DNA of 64,000 bases from WSZJ01 sp964590435 (GTDB lineage: Bacteria > Planctomycetota > MHYJ01 > WSZJ01), in NCBI GenBank assembly GCA_964590435.1, contig CAZPWT010000041.1, positions 1 through 64,000 on the forward strand, read 5' to 3'. The notes beneath the pieces are model-generated. The model was not told the DNA's origin. It worked only from the letters and a program-made list of their open reading frames with translations, and did not search any database. Shown piece by piece: positions 9,080-18,356 of the stretch (its first letter is position 1; each line of letters starts with the position of its first letter). A program made the position numbers and the translations under genes.

Positions 9080-9430
9080 ATGCGTTACGTCGACGGCTTC
9101 CTGATCCCGATCCCGACGAAAAATCTAAGGACGTACACGAAGGTGGCGCGGATGGGGAAGCGGCTCTGGCTCAAGCACGGCGCGCTCGACTACCAGGAGT
9201 GCGTCGTCGAGGAGCGGAAGCCCGCGTTCGGCGTCCCTTTCCCGAAGGGGCTGCGCGTCCGCAAGGGTGAGACGGTCGTGCTGGCCTGGATCGTCTTCCG
9301 GTCGAAGTCGCACCGGAACGCCGTGAATGCGAAGGTCATGAAGGCCATGGGAGAGACTCCTTGCGGGGAGCCACCCTTCGACTTCAAGCGCCTTTTGTAT
9401 GGGGGGTTCCGGGTGATCGCCGGCAAGTAG
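9080..9430 (+). CDS. DUF1428 family protein (YbaA-like)
   Basis: 116 residues, the family's usual length. MRYVDGFLIPIPTKNLRTYTK at the N-terminus and VVLAWIVFRSKSHRNAVNAKVM in the middle are characteristic of this small ferredoxin-like-fold family of unknown function, with FDFKRLLYGGFRVI near the end. A strong ribosome site (GGAGGT) fixes the start at 9080. It stands alone between the TA operon and an unrelated membrane-anchored protein. Confidence 0.88.
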   Translation: MRYVDGFLIPIPTKNLRTYTKVARMGKRLWLKHGALDYQECVVEERKPAFGVPFPKGLRVRKGETVVLAWIVFRSKSHRNAVNAKVMKAMGETPCGEPPFDFKRLLYGGFRVIAGK

Positions 9431-9490
9431 GGCGTCCTGTTGGCGGTCGACGGAACTCTCGGCACGCCTTCCGCCCCGTGAGGAGACGCC

Positions 9491-10132
9491 ATGCCTTCGT
9501 TCTTCGAAGTCCTTCTCCAACGGCCGCGTCTGGCCTTGAAGCTCCTCGTCGGCGTCGCAATCATCATTTCGCTTCTCGTGTTTCTCGGGATGCGCCGGAG
9601 CAGGATGCGCGACCAGGTCCGCCGCAGCCTCGCGGAGCTGGCGGTCCTGCCTCCGATCACTCACGACGAATTCGTGAGGGACCAGGATCGCTTCGGGTCG
9701 GCCGAAGCCTCGATGCTGGCGATTTACAAGTTGGGCGAGGAAAGCGTACCGATGCTCTTCGAGGAGATGGAGGAGTCCCCGAAAACGAGGGCCTGGGGGC
9801 TCCTGGCCCTTCTCCAGTTCCCGATCCAGATTTCCAGCGGGCGATACGCGCCTCCTCTCAAGCAGCTGGTGGCGTGGATCGACGATCCGGACCCGGCGGT
9901 TGCGGTCAACGCCTCGGAGTACCTGCGCAATGTGTTCCGCGTTCCCGAGGAGCGAGCGGCCGAGGGGCCGGCGCTTCGAATCGAGCGGATTCCGTCCAAG
10001 GCGACGCCGGAAGAGCGACGCGGGGCGGCGGAGCGGAACCGGCGTGCGTATGGGGAGTGGGTGAAGGCGTGGTGCGCGAAGAAGGAATTCACTTGGAAGG
10101 CGGCCGCGGGGGGATACGTCCCGGAAGAGTGA
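9491..10132 (+). CDS. Unknown membrane-anchored protein, HEAT-like
   Basis: 213 residues. One membrane segment (about residues 17-34) is followed by a soluble helical region resembling two or three HEAT-type repeats (LYKLGEESVPMLFEEMEE, LVAWIDDPDPAVAVNASEYL). No catalytic motif is seen. The ribosome site GAGGAGACGCC supports the ATG at 9491. It may scaffold other proteins at the membrane; the role is unknown. Confidence 0.7.
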   Translation: MPSFFEVLLQRPRLALKLLVGVAIIISLLVFLGMRRSRMRDQVRRSLAELAVLPPITHDEFVRDQDRFGSAEASMLAIYKLGEESVPMLFEEMEESPKTRAWGLLALLQFPIQISSGRYAPPLKQLVAWIDDPDPAVAVNASEYLRNVFRVPEERAAEGPALRIERIPSKATPEERRGAAERNRRAYGEWVKAWCAKKEFTWKAAAGGYVPEE

Positions 10133-10265
10133 CGGAGAGGCGGTTGTCCTGCGCCGCTCCGCGCAGGTGAGACGGCGACGACCCGTCCCCCTGCGAAGTG
10201 CCTGTTCCTCCGGGCATTGGCGGCATTGCGTGTCGTAGACTCACCTGGCTGAATCAGGGGCCGGG

Positions 10266-10294
10266 TTGACAGGCGCATCTTCTTGTATTACAAT
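10266..10294 (+). promoter_or_regulatory. Promoter of the zinc-ribbon membrane protein gene
   Basis: TTGACA at 10266-10271, 17-base spacer, TACAAT at 10289-10294: a near-perfect sigma-70 promoter. Its start site near 10301 rules out the ATG at 10296 as translation start and leaves a short leader containing GAGGT before the ATG at 10326. Confidence 0.8.
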
Positions 10295-10325
10295 TATGCA
10301 CCGATCTCCTTTGCGAGGTCCACCG

Positions 10326-11084
10326 ATGCCCCTGCCCCGGCGGCCGTCTCCGGCTCAGCCTTCCAGGTCCTCCTGCCCGGGTTGCGGGGCTCCGGTCGCC
10401 GCGCGCGGCCTGCCCTGCCCGAAGTGCGGCGCTCCCCCCGGCGACCTCCCGCGTCCGCGCCACGCGATGCCCTCGCGGCCGCTTCCGCCGGTCTCGCCCC
10501 TCGCCCTCGTCCTCGCCATCGGCTCCTGGCTCATCGGCGGCATCCTGTTCTCGATCCCGGCCCTGGTCATCGCGCGCGGCGACCTCCGCCGCTGCCGCGA
10601 GGGACGCTCGGATCCCGGCGGCGAAGGCCGGTCCCTCGCCGCCGCCTGGATCGCCGGCATCAACATCGCCGCGTTCTTCGTCATCTGCCTCGTCCTCGTC
10701 GCGCTCGCCGTCTTCTCCGTCGGCTCCGCCGCCGCGGCCCTCGACCCCGTCGCCTGGAAACAGCGCTCCCGCAACGTGCGCGATGACATCTGGCGGAAGA
10801 CCTCTTCGCAGATCGAAGCCGACATCGACAAACAGATGAAGCAGCAGTCGCCGGAGGAGGGCCAGCTCTGGGAGCAGGTGAAGCGGGACTGGACCACGGT
10901 GCGCGAGCACGGGAAGGTGAAGGGCGTCGCGTGGCCGGACTCGCCGTCGATGGACCGGCTGTCGGCTTCGGTGGCCCTCAACGCGAGGCTCTGGACGATG
11001 CTCGCCGTCGGGGAAGAGAAAGTCGCGCTGGAGCTTGGATACGACAAACCGGTCCGTGCCTTGCCATTCGAGGACACGAGGTGA
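10326..11084 (+). CDS. Unknown membrane protein with N-terminal zinc ribbon
   Basis: 252 residues. Residues about 15-40 carry CPGCGAP...CPKCGAP, a two-pair zinc ribbon of the kind found at the start of many small membrane proteins. Two hydrophobic segments follow (LALVLAIGSWLIGGILFSIPALVIA and AAWIAGINIAAFFVICLVLVALAVF), arranged like DUF4190-type proteins, and then a soluble C-terminal domain of about 110 residues that I do not recognise. Function unknown. The start is decided by the promoter position and the GAGGT ribosome site. Confidence 0.75.
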   Translation: MPLPRRPSPAQPSRSSCPGCGAPVAARGLPCPKCGAPPGDLPRPRHAMPSRPLPPVSPLALVLAIGSWLIGGILFSIPALVIARGDLRRCREGRSDPGGEGRSLAAAWIAGINIAAFFVICLVLVALAVFSVGSAAAALDPVAWKQRSRNVRDDIWRKTSSQIEADIDKQMKQQSPEEGQLWEQVKRDWTTVREHGKVKGVAWPDSPSMDRLSASVALNARLWTMLAVGEEKVALELGYDKPVRALPFEDTR

Positions 11085-11237
11085 CCGCTCGAAGTGCCGG
11101 GTGCGACCGGTGTTGCGCGCACCTGACACCGGGCCCCCGCTCCAACCGGAACGCCGGTCAAAATCAATCCGGAATTCGCCAAGAAACCCGGGGTTGGCGC
11201 ATCTATTCTTGCGGAAGCCAACGGGAGAACCCCTTCG

Positions 11238-13460
11238 ATGCGCGACGTCACGGCCCTGGTGGTGCAGGCGCAGGCGGGAGAACGCGAAGCGCTGGCGCAG
11301 GTAATCGCTGCAGTCCAGGACGACATCTGGCGCCTGCAGAGGTCGCGCGCCCGGAGCGAGGCGGACGCCGAGGACGCGACGCAGGAGACGTTCGCGCGGA
11401 TGATCGCTTCGATCGGGGAACTCCGGGATCCTCGGACGTTTGCCGGGTGGCTGGTCCGGATTGCGCTGAACGAAGCGCGCGGAGCGGCGCGGCGGCGCGG
11501 GGCGGATGCGAAGGCGGCGAATGCCCTCGCGGCAGCGGCTTCCACTTTCTCTGAAGACAGGGAGGCGGGAGCCATGGAACGCGCGGAGCTGAGGGAATCG
11601 GTGAAGCGGGCGGTGGGCGGGCTGGACCCCGACCTGCGGACGGCGGTCGAGCTGCGATACGAGCACGGGCTGTCCTATGCCGACATCGCCCGCGCGATGG
11701 AATGCCCGGAGGGGACCGTCGCGGACCGGTTGCACACGGCGCACGACCGGCTGCGGCGCGCGCTCGCCGGCGCCGGGATCGCACTGGCGCTGGCGGCGCT
11801 GGAGACCGAGCTGTCGGCGGAGCCCGCGGTCACGGCGCCGGAGGAACTGGGGAAGCGGCTCGCGCGGCTTGCGAGGCAAGCGCCGATGGGGCGGCCGGGG
11901 ACGATGGCGAAGCCGGGGGCCCGGCCGCGCGCACTCAAGGTTCTTCTGGGATCCGCGGCCTTGGTCGCGATCCTCGCGGGGCTGGCGGCCTGGCGGATCA
12001 GGCGCTCTCCTGCACTATCGGCGGGGATTCCGGCCAGTTCCGGCACGGTTGCGACGGCGGCGCCGGGCGACGGGACCCCTGGAACGGCCTCCGAAGCGAG
12101 GGGAACGGCGACGACCCCTGCTACCGTCCCGCAACTTCCCGCCGCCCCGCTCGGCGGGGTCTTGGGATACGTTTTCGACGCCGATGGCGGTGGGCCGATC
12201 GCTGGAGCCGTCGTGACCGCGAAGTTTCACACTAACCGGAACCTGACCGCTTCTGCCGTCAGCGACTCCCGTGGCGCCTGGTCGCTCGACCTGGCGCCCG
12301 GCGACTGGGAACTCGATGCCCAGGCGGCGGAATTTGTGCCGTTGTCGATCACTCTGATCGCCGGCCAGTGGAGCCGAGGCGAACTGGTCGACGTGTTTGC
12401 CAAGGGGCCGCAAGGGTTCGGTTACGGCCCCCGGGAACTGCCGACATATGACCTCGTCTCCGTCACCGAAGGCGCCGAAACGCCGCGGGATCTCCGGCTC
12501 CATCGCGGCGCCCGCGTCGGTGCCCGGGTGACCGACCGCTCCGGAAGGCCGCTCGCCGGAGTCAGGGCCACGTTCGTCCGTCACCTGATGAACACGCACA
12601 CGCCGCGCAGGGGATTCTTCCGAGACGACTACCTCGCGGTGCCCGCGACGACCGGCGTCGACGGACGCTTCGCGTTCACCGGAGTCTCGCTTGAGGGTGC
12701 GCTCCAATTGCGACTCGACGGCGACAGCCTGGTGTCGCGAGCGTTCACCATCGAGATCAACGGAGAAGAGCCCGTCGCGACGATGGACCAGGCAGCCACG
12801 ATCCCGGGCACATTGCTCAACTCGTTCGGCAAGCCTGTTCCGGGAGCACGCTTCTTCGCGATCACCGACTGCGACATCATGAATGTCTGCCTGGATGAGG
12901 TCTCCGTCCCGGTGGACGACGTAGGCCGCTTCGAGATTCCCCCCGGCGCGGCCGGCTCGCAACTCCTGGTTGTCTGGGCACCGGGCTACGGGCCAAAGCT
13001 CGTGGACCTCACGCACGGCCAGCCGGACCGGATCGACGTCCGGCTCCAGGAAGCCACGGCGGTCCTTCAGGGCCGCGTCCACGACGAACGCGGATTTCCG
13101 ATCGTCGGCGCACAGGTCCGGGTCTCTTCCATCTGCGTCCGCCTCGACGCGATGGCCGCGAGCCTCGCCTTCGAGATGCCATTCGCCTCCTGGTACGGGC
13201 AGGACGGCGCCATGGCGTGCCTCCCGGGTTCCGCGTTCGCGCCCCTGGCCGAGACTCACGCGGACGGCACGTTCCGGCTCGAGGGCGTCGCTTCCGACGC
13301 GAGCGTGGAACTTTACGTTACCGCTCCGGGATTCCAGCTGAAGCGCCAGCCGGGCGATCCTTCGCGGGAGACGGACGTCGAACTCGTCCCGGAACAGGAG
13401 GAAGCGTGCGGTCCGGCGGCGGGTCCGGGCGGAGGCGTGAGGGTGAAACCGGGTAAGTAG
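11238..13460 (+). CDS. ECF sigma factor fused to a membrane segment and carboxypeptidase-regulatory-like domains
   Basis: 740 residues. Residues 1-175 are an ECF-type RNA polymerase sigma factor: region 2 with AEDATQETFARM (about 45-56) and region 4 with the helix-turn-helix LSYADIARAMECPEGTVADRLH (about 145-166). A single membrane segment follows (about 233-253), then a low-complexity Ala/Thr/Pro linker and several beta-rich repeats with the motif GxVxDxxGxPIxGAxV (for example VLGYVFDADGGGPIAGAVV and GRVHDERGFPIVGAQV) typical of carboxypeptidase regulatory-like domains. The layout puts a transcription factor inside and a sensing or binding domain outside the membrane, as if sigma and anti-sigma functions had been merged. 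No separate anti-sigma gene is adjacent. Confidence 0.88.
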   Translation: MRDVTALVVQAQAGEREALAQVIAAVQDDIWRLQRSRARSEADAEDATQETFARMIASIGELRDPRTFAGWLVRIALNEARGAARRRGADAKAANALAAAASTFSEDREAGAMERAELRESVKRAVGGLDPDLRTAVELRYEHGLSYADIARAMECPEGTVADRLHTAHDRLRRALAGAGIALALAALETELSAEPAVTAPEELGKRLARLARQAPMGRPGTMAKPGARPRALKVLLGSAALVAILAGLAAWRIRRSPALSAGIPASSGTVATAAPGDGTPGTASEARGTATTPATVPQLPAAPLGGVLGYVFDADGGGPIAGAVVTAKFHTNRNLTASAVSDSRGAWSLDLAPGDWELDAQAAEFVPLSITLIAGQWSRGELVDVFAKGPQGFGYGPRELPTYDLVSVTEGAETPRDLRLHRGARVGARVTDRSGRPLAGVRATFVRHLMNTHTPRRGFFRDDYLAVPATTGVDGRFAFTGVSLEGALQLRLDGDSLVSRAFTIEINGEEPVATMDQAATIPGTLLNSFGKPVPGARFFAITDCDIMNVCLDEVSVPVDDVGRFEIPPGAAGSQLLVVWAPGYGPKLVDLTHGQPDRIDVRLQEATAVLQGRVHDERGFPIVGAQVRVSSICVRLDAMAASLAFEMPFASWYGQDGAMACLPGSAFAPLAETHADGTFRLEGVASDASVELYVTAPGFQLKRQPGDPSRETDVELVPEQEEACGPAAGPGGGVRVKPGK

Positions 13461-13566
13461 TATCCGTTTCGAGGTGTCGGGTGACTCGAGTTCCTGCCCC
13501 CGACATCGCGCGCCCGGACGGAGCAACCCGTGGAATCCCGCGTCCCGAACCAATAGAGTGCCGGCC

Positions 13567-15504
13567 GTGAACAGCGGGCGCGGCATGACGTCGCTGATGG
13601 GAACCCGGGCGGGGCTGGTCGGCCTCGCCTGCGCGGCGGCCGGGCTGGTGTACGCCGGCTCGCTCCTGAACGGATTCGCGCTGGACGACGTGCTGATCGT
13701 GCAGGACAACGCGCGCGTCCGGAATGCGTTCGACGTCCCGGGGATCTGGGGGACACCGTATTGGCCGTCGTCGGGGAAGGAACTCGGGCTGTACCGGCCG
13801 CTCGCGGTGTTTCTTTATGCGCTGCAGTGGCTGTACGGCGGGGGGGCGCCGTGGCTGTTTCACCTCTGCAACGTACTGCTGCACGTCGGCGTCACGGCGC
13901 TCGTGTTCCTGCTGATCGAGAGGCTCGTGGATCGTCGCTCGGCGCTCGTCGGCGCGCTGCTGTTCGCGGTGCACCCGGTGCACACGGAAGCCGTGGCGAA
14001 CGTCGTCGGGCAGGCGGAGCTGGTCGCGGCCGCGGCGGCGCTGGCGGCTTGCGTCGTCCACGCGGCGCGGGGGCCGGATGAAGCCATCGGGTGGTCCCGG
14101 GGCGGCGCTCTCGTGCTGTGTTTCGCCGTGGGGCTGTTCACGAAAGAGAACGCGATCGTCCTGCCGGCGCTGCTGGTCCTCTGCGATCTCGCGCAGCGGC
14201 GCATCCGCTTCACGGTGCAGGGCGGGGCGGAGTACGCGCGGGCCCTGCGGATCCCGCTCGGCCTCTTCGCGGTCCTCCTGGCCGGCTACCTCGCGATCCG
14301 CTGGCACGTCCTCGGCGGCACGCTGACCGGCACCAACGTCGGCCCCCTCGCCCGGTTGTCCGGCGGCGAACGCGTGCTCCAGGCGCTGCGCGCCTTCCCC
14401 GAATTCTTCCGGCTGCTCTTCTTTCCCGCCGACCTGTGCGGCGACTACTCGCCCGGCGTGATCGCTCCCGTCCACGGCGTCACGGCCCTCGTGGCCGTCG
14501 GCGGCCTGCTGCTCGCCGCAACGGCCCTTCTCGCCCTCTCCACGCCCCGCGCCCCCGCCGCAGGGTTCGCCGCGGCCTGGTTCCTCGCCTGCATCCTCCC
14601 GGTCTCAAACCTCCTTTTCCCCGCCGGCGTGCAGGTCGCCGAACGCACCCTCTACCTCCCGTCGTTCGCCGTGTGCGCCCTCGCCGCCTTCGCATGGAAG
14701 GGCCTCGGCGCGTCCGGGGCGAGCCGCGCCGCGCTGATCGCCCTCGCGCTCCTCGTCCTCGTCTTCGGCGCGCGCACCGCGGCGCGCGTCGGCGACTGGA
14801 AGGACACCGTCGCCTTCGAGACCGCGCTTCTCCGCGATCACCCGGAGTGCTACCGCGCGCAGTGGAGAGTCGCGGCGCGGGCCGCCGGCGACGGCGATGC
14901 CGAACACGCCCTCGCCCATTACGAACTCGGCTACCGCATCCACCCGCACGATCCCCAGTTCCTCGGCCAGTTCGGGATCTTCCTCGCCAGCCACGGCCGC
15001 TTCCACCGCGCCGTCGAAATCCTCGAGCAGGTGCGGGGTCCGGAAGCGAGCGCGCCGATGACGGTCGCGTTCCTCTCCTACGCCTATCTCCGGGCGGGCC
15101 GTCCGCTCGACGCGATCGCCGCGGCCAACCGCGCCGACGCGCTCGGCGCTTCCGCGGCCGGGCTGGCGGTCCCCGTCCGCGCCGCCGCCTGGTCGTCGCT
15201 CGGCGAGCACGAGAAGTCGATCGCCGAGTGGCGCGCGCTCTGCGAAAGGCCCTTCATCAACCCCTGGCGCGACCGCCTGTTTCTCGCGCGCGAACTCGCG
15301 CTCGCGGGGCGGGCGATGGAAGCGCTGGCCATCCTCGAGGGGGCGCGCCCGTCCGGTTCTGCAGCGGGCGACGAGGCACTGGAGCGCGCCCTCAGCCTTG
15401 CGGTGCGCTCGGGGGCGTATGGCGCGGTGCCGGCAGCGGCCGACCCGCTAGGCGACTATTTCGCGCCCATGATGGCGAAGGCCACGCCAGCAGTGCGGCG
15501 GTGA
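13567..15504 (+). CDS. TMTC-like polytopic membrane protein with TPR tail
   Basis: 645 residues. An N-terminal membrane region of about ten hydrophobic helices with a DD pair in the first loop (NGFALDDVLIVQDN), followed by a soluble TPR-like tail (about 450-645), matches bacterial relatives of TMTC/DUF1736 proteins. Eukaryotic TMTCs are O-mannosyltransferases with a GT-C fold; the bacterial role is unproven, though transfer of a lipid-linked sugar is a reasonable inference. The GTG at 13567 lies seven bases after TAGAGT (13554-13559), favouring it over the in-frame ATG at 13585. Confidence 0.8.
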   Translation: MNSGRGMTSLMGTRAGLVGLACAAAGLVYAGSLLNGFALDDVLIVQDNARVRNAFDVPGIWGTPYWPSSGKELGLYRPLAVFLYALQWLYGGGAPWLFHLCNVLLHVGVTALVFLLIERLVDRRSALVGALLFAVHPVHTEAVANVVGQAELVAAAAALAACVVHAARGPDEAIGWSRGGALVLCFAVGLFTKENAIVLPALLVLCDLAQRRIRFTVQGGAEYARALRIPLGLFAVLLAGYLAIRWHVLGGTLTGTNVGPLARLSGGERVLQALRAFPEFFRLLFFPADLCGDYSPGVIAPVHGVTALVAVGGLLLAATALLALSTPRAPAAGFAAAWFLACILPVSNLLFPAGVQVAERTLYLPSFAVCALAAFAWKGLGASGASRAALIALALLVLVFGARTAARVGDWKDTVAFETALLRDHPECYRAQWRVAARAAGDGDAEHALAHYELGYRIHPHDPQFLGQFGIFLASHGRFHRAVEILEQVRGPEASAPMTVAFLSYAYLRAGRPLDAIAAANRADALGASAAGLAVPVRAAAWSSLGEHEKSIAEWRALCERPFINPWRDRLFLARELALAGRAMEALAILEGARPSGSAAGDEALERALSLAVRSGAYGAVPAAADPLGDYFAPMMAKATPAVRR

Positions 15505-15522
15505 ACGGGCCTCGAAGCGGGA

Positions 15523-16089
15523 TCATGCCGGCGGCGGCGTGTGTTCCCGTTCCCGCATCCAGATGGTCAGGACCCACTTCACGCCCTTCCGGACCGACCG
15601 CGACTCGTGCAAGGATTCCGGGTCCGGCCTTCCATCGGGAAGGACGTTGTTGAACAGGCACAGGCGCCCCGTCTGCGGGGTGATGCTCTCTTTCGACCGC
15701 TTGCCGATGACGGTCTCCCCGCCCGTGAAGCCTTCATTCAGGTACAGGAGCCCCGTGGCGATGCGCTGGCCGCCTCCGGCCGCCTCCTGTGCGATGGCCG
15801 GCGGCACCAGGTCGAAGTGCGGCCCGTAGAAACCGCCGACGTCGTAGCGAATGAGCCGCGGCAGCTCAAAGTTGCTGACGGGGAGCGAAACTTCGGCGCC
15901 GACTTTCGCCAGCAGGGCGGCGACGTCGCTGTCCTCGCGCGGGATCTTGAAGTCCTTCGCCATCCGCAAGTCGGGCTGCTCGACTTTTCCCTGCGGGGTG
16001 TTCACAAGAGCAGGGGCAACGCGCGCGCCGTAGCGCTCGATGATGCCGGCACACGTGGATGCGGGGACGAAATCGTCGATGAGCTTCAT
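15523..16089 (-). CDS. 2OG-Fe(II) oxygenase, prolyl-4-hydroxylase type
   Basis: 188 residues. The iron triad can be seen as H91-x-D93 (GPHFD) and H161 (SLHESRSV), with a basic residue shortly after for 2-oxoglutarate. The family hydroxylates protein or small-molecule substrates using iron, oxygen and 2-oxoglutarate. The block FNNVLPDGRPDPESLHES is typical of P4Hc-type enzymes. The ribosome site GAGGAGACCCCC decides the start at 16089. It converges on the TMTC-like gene and its substrate is unknown. Confidence 0.87.
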   Translation of the reverse strand: MKLIDDFVPASTCAGIIERYGARVAPALVNTPQGKVEQPDLRMAKDFKIPREDSDVAALLAKVGAEVSLPVSNFELPRLIRYDVGGFYGPHFDLVPPAIAQEAAGGGQRIATGLLYLNEGFTGGETVIGKRSKESITPQTGRLCLFNNVLPDGRPDPESLHESRSVRKGVKWVLTIWMREREHTPPPA

Positions 16090-16231
16090 GGGGGTCTCCT
16101 CGGCAGTGCGGGAATCATGAGGTTTCCTCCGCCGTTGGGCAAACATCCGCGGGCGAATGACCCCAGAGATCTCGCGCACAGGGCGCTTCCGCAACCGGGT
16201 GGCCGGCCCCTTTGCCGCTATCATGCCCGCC

Positions 16232-16723
16232 ATGCGCGAACTCTCCGCCGGCATGGGCCCGCTCGCCTGGCGACTGCTGGGCGACGACGAGTTCAACGCG
16301 GCTTGGGACCGGTGCTGCGCCGTCCCGGTCCCGGGGACGCCGCTTCGCACCTGGCGGATCCCCGACTCGTTCGACTCCCGCCTCCCCGAAGTCCAGCCGC
16401 TTCTCGCCGGATTCCACGGCGCGGTCCTCCGCGCTTTCCGCGATTGCCTGCCGCGCGGCCGGAAAATGTTCGCGCTCGACTACCACCACCCCTCGTACGA
16501 GTTCGACCCGCACGTCCCGTTCGAGCACGATCCGAGGGACGCCGGCCGCTGGCCCGTCACGGTCCTCCCCGAGGGCGACGACACGATCTACGTCGCCCAC
16601 GACCTCTCCTTCGGCACCGTCTCCGCCTGGAACCCGCAGTCGATCACGTTTTTCGGGGAAGCGCTTCTCGCGCGGATCGAGCGGGAGCGGCCGCGGTTGA
16701 TGGAGGGGTGGGACATCCTGTGA
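16232..16723 (+). CDS. DUF2716-like protein
   Basis: 163 residues. The pattern of an early WRLLGDDEFNAAWDR and a late YVAHDLSFGTVSAWNPQSITFFGEALL resembles DUF2716 proteins, which have no known function. The ATG at 16232 is preferred over 16223 because it lies seven bases after the -10-like TATCAT at 16219-16224. The stop overlaps the start of the following lipoprotein gene, so the two are probably translated together. Confidence 0.7.
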   Translation: MRELSAGMGPLAWRLLGDDEFNAAWDRCCAVPVPGTPLRTWRIPDSFDSRLPEVQPLLAGFHGAVLRAFRDCLPRGRKMFALDYHHPSYEFDPHVPFEHDPRDAGRWPVTVLPEGDDTIYVAHDLSFGTVSAWNPQSITFFGEALLARIERERPRLMEGWDIL

Positions 16724-17286
16724 CTCGGTACGCTGGGATGATGATGTGGGTCGCGCTGCTGGCCGGCTGCGCGGATTCGCCCGGGAGCCAAGGCGGAGGA
16801 GAACCGATGAAGGTGCTGACAATTCGATGGCAGCGGCTCGTTGATGAGAAAGGCCGGACCTGCGAGCGATGCGGCGCGACCGGGACGGCGGTGGAGGCCG
16901 CGGTCGCTCAACTGAAGCGTTCGCTGAAGGAGTTGGGGATCGACGTGGTGCTTGAGAAAGGGGTCGTCGACTTCCAGGAATTCTCGACGGACCCGCTTGC
17001 GTCGAATCGCCTCTGGGTCGGCGGCCGGCCGATCGAGGACTGGCTCGAGGGAACGGTGGGACACAGCAAGTGCTGTTCGGTGTGCGGGGATTCCGATTGC
17101 CGCACGCTCACGGTGAACGGACAGGCGTACGAGGAGATCCCGGCGGAGTTGATCGTGCGCGCAGGGCTGCTGGCCGCGGCGCAACTGGTTTCCGGAACGT
17201 CCGGGGGTTCGTGCTGCCCTCCCGCGAAACCGGCGCCGAAGGGACCGGGGTGCTGCCCCCCGGAGTCGCCACCGAAGCAGCGGTGA
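16720..17286 (+). CDS. Cysteine-rich lipoprotein, DUF2703 family
   Basis: 188 residues. A short signal (MTRYAGMMMWVALLAGC) ends in a lipobox LLAGC, predicting a lipid-anchored protein. The rest matches DUF2703 (VLTIRWQRLVDEKGRTCERCGAT), with CERCG and CCSVCGDSDC clusters and a tail containing two CCPP motifs; metal or metalloid binding is likely from composition but unproven. The GTG at 16720 overlaps the preceding stop as GTGA. ATG at 16738 and 16741 are alternatives, but both would give a shorter signal. Confidence 0.75.
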   Translation: MTRYAGMMMWVALLAGCADSPGSQGGGEPMKVLTIRWQRLVDEKGRTCERCGATGTAVEAAVAQLKRSLKELGIDVVLEKGVVDFQEFSTDPLASNRLWVGGRPIEDWLEGTVGHSKCCSVCGDSDCRTLTVNGQAYEEIPAELIVRAGLLAAAQLVSGTSGGSCCPPAKPAPKGPGCCPPESPPKQR

Positions 17287-17356
17287 AGCGGGGAGGTCAC
17301 GCTCGTCGTTACGGGCCGATCCGGTCGGCGCCCGATGCCGTCGTACAATGACGCCG

Positions 17357-17914
17357 ATGCCATCGTCCGGTCCTGCGATCCGCTTCCGCGCGGCACTCTC
17401 CCGCCCGGCCGAAAGCCCAAAGGCCGCCTGGACGTTCGTGTCCCTGCCGCCGGACGCCAGCGCGAAACTCCCTGCGCGAGGTCTGGTGTCGGTCACGGGC
17501 GTCCTCAACGGCAGCCCCTTCACAGCCACCCTCGAACCGGACGGACAGGGGAGCCACTGGCTCAAGGTGGACCGCAGGCTGCGCGAATCCGCCGCCGTTT
17601 CGGCGGGGGACGTTGTCGCGATCGAACTCGCGCCGGTGGCCGAGGAGCCGGAGCCCGCGGTCCCGGCGGACCTGCGCCGGGCCCTTGCGACGGCCAGCCC
17701 GAAGTCGCGCGCTGCCTGGTCCGACATCACGCCGCTCGCCCGCCGCGACTGGGTCCAGTGGGTCACATCCGCGAAGCTCGCCGAAACCCGCGCCCGCCGC
17801 GTCGCCGCGGCCTGCGACATGCTTGCGAAAGGGAAGCGGCGGCCGTGCTGCTTCGACCGGTCGGGGATGTACAGCAAGGGGATCAAGGGGCCGAGCCCGA
17901 AGCCCGGCAGGTAG
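17357..17914 (+). CDS. DUF1905/YdeI-OmdA family protein
   Basis: 185 residues. An N-terminal DUF1905 beta domain (FRAALSRPAESPKAAWTFVSLP to about residue 95) is followed by a C-terminal bacteriocin-resistance YdeI/OmdA-type helical domain with the signature ITPLARRDWVQWVTSAK and KGKRRPCCFD. Members are linked to peptide resistance or envelope functions by homology only. Start at 17357 rather than 17348, since TACAAT (17344-17349) ends seven bases before it and overlaps the earlier ATG. Confidence 0.82.
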   Translation: MPSSGPAIRFRAALSRPAESPKAAWTFVSLPPDASAKLPARGLVSVTGVLNGSPFTATLEPDGQGSHWLKVDRRLRESAAVSAGDVVAIELAPVAEEPEPAVPADLRRALATASPKSRAAWSDITPLARRDWVQWVTSAKLAETRARRVAAACDMLAKGKRRPCCFDRSGMYSKGIKGPSPKPGR

Positions 17915-17943
17915 TCCGTGCCAGAGAGGGATCAGCTGGCATC

Positions 17944-18306
17944 TCAATGCGGAACGATGGGAGTCTGCCTCATTCCGAATCCCACGGGATCCGTGATGAA
18001 TCGCCGCAGTTCCGCAGCGACCGCGTGGCTCGCGATTTGAAGCAGGAGGTGCGGAGCGTCGAGTTCAAGCGACGTCGCACGCGGCATGCATCGCAGAAGC
18101 TCGCGACCGGCCGATGGTCGCACGACGAGGTCGCGCGTCGCGCGCAGCGCAAGCACCGGCACTTCAATCGCCGCCGCCTCTTTCCGGACGTCGACCGCGA
18201 GCACCGCCCGGAACCGTGCGCGCAGCAGCGGCGCAAACAGACGTCCACTGCCGTCCAGGCCCGGGAGAAGGATCAGGAGGGGGCGCGTGTTCGATCCGTC
18301 CGACAT
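17944..18306 (-). pseudogene. Alpha/beta hydrolase lacking its core
   Basis: A 120-residue reading frame joins the N-terminus of an alpha/beta hydrolase (LLILLPGLDGSGRLFAPLL) directly to its C-terminal third (RAVLAVDVRK...VPVLALRATRDLVVRP...LDAPHLLLQ). About 120-150 residues are missing, including the nucleophile elbow GxSxG, while an acid and the final histidine region remain. The join is near 18210 and is in frame. It cannot be an active hydrolase of this fold; whether the short protein is made is unknown. Confidence 0.75.
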
Positions 18307-18356
18307 GACTCGACTATGCCAACCCAAGCGGCAGCCCGCCGTACAATTCGCGCCCC

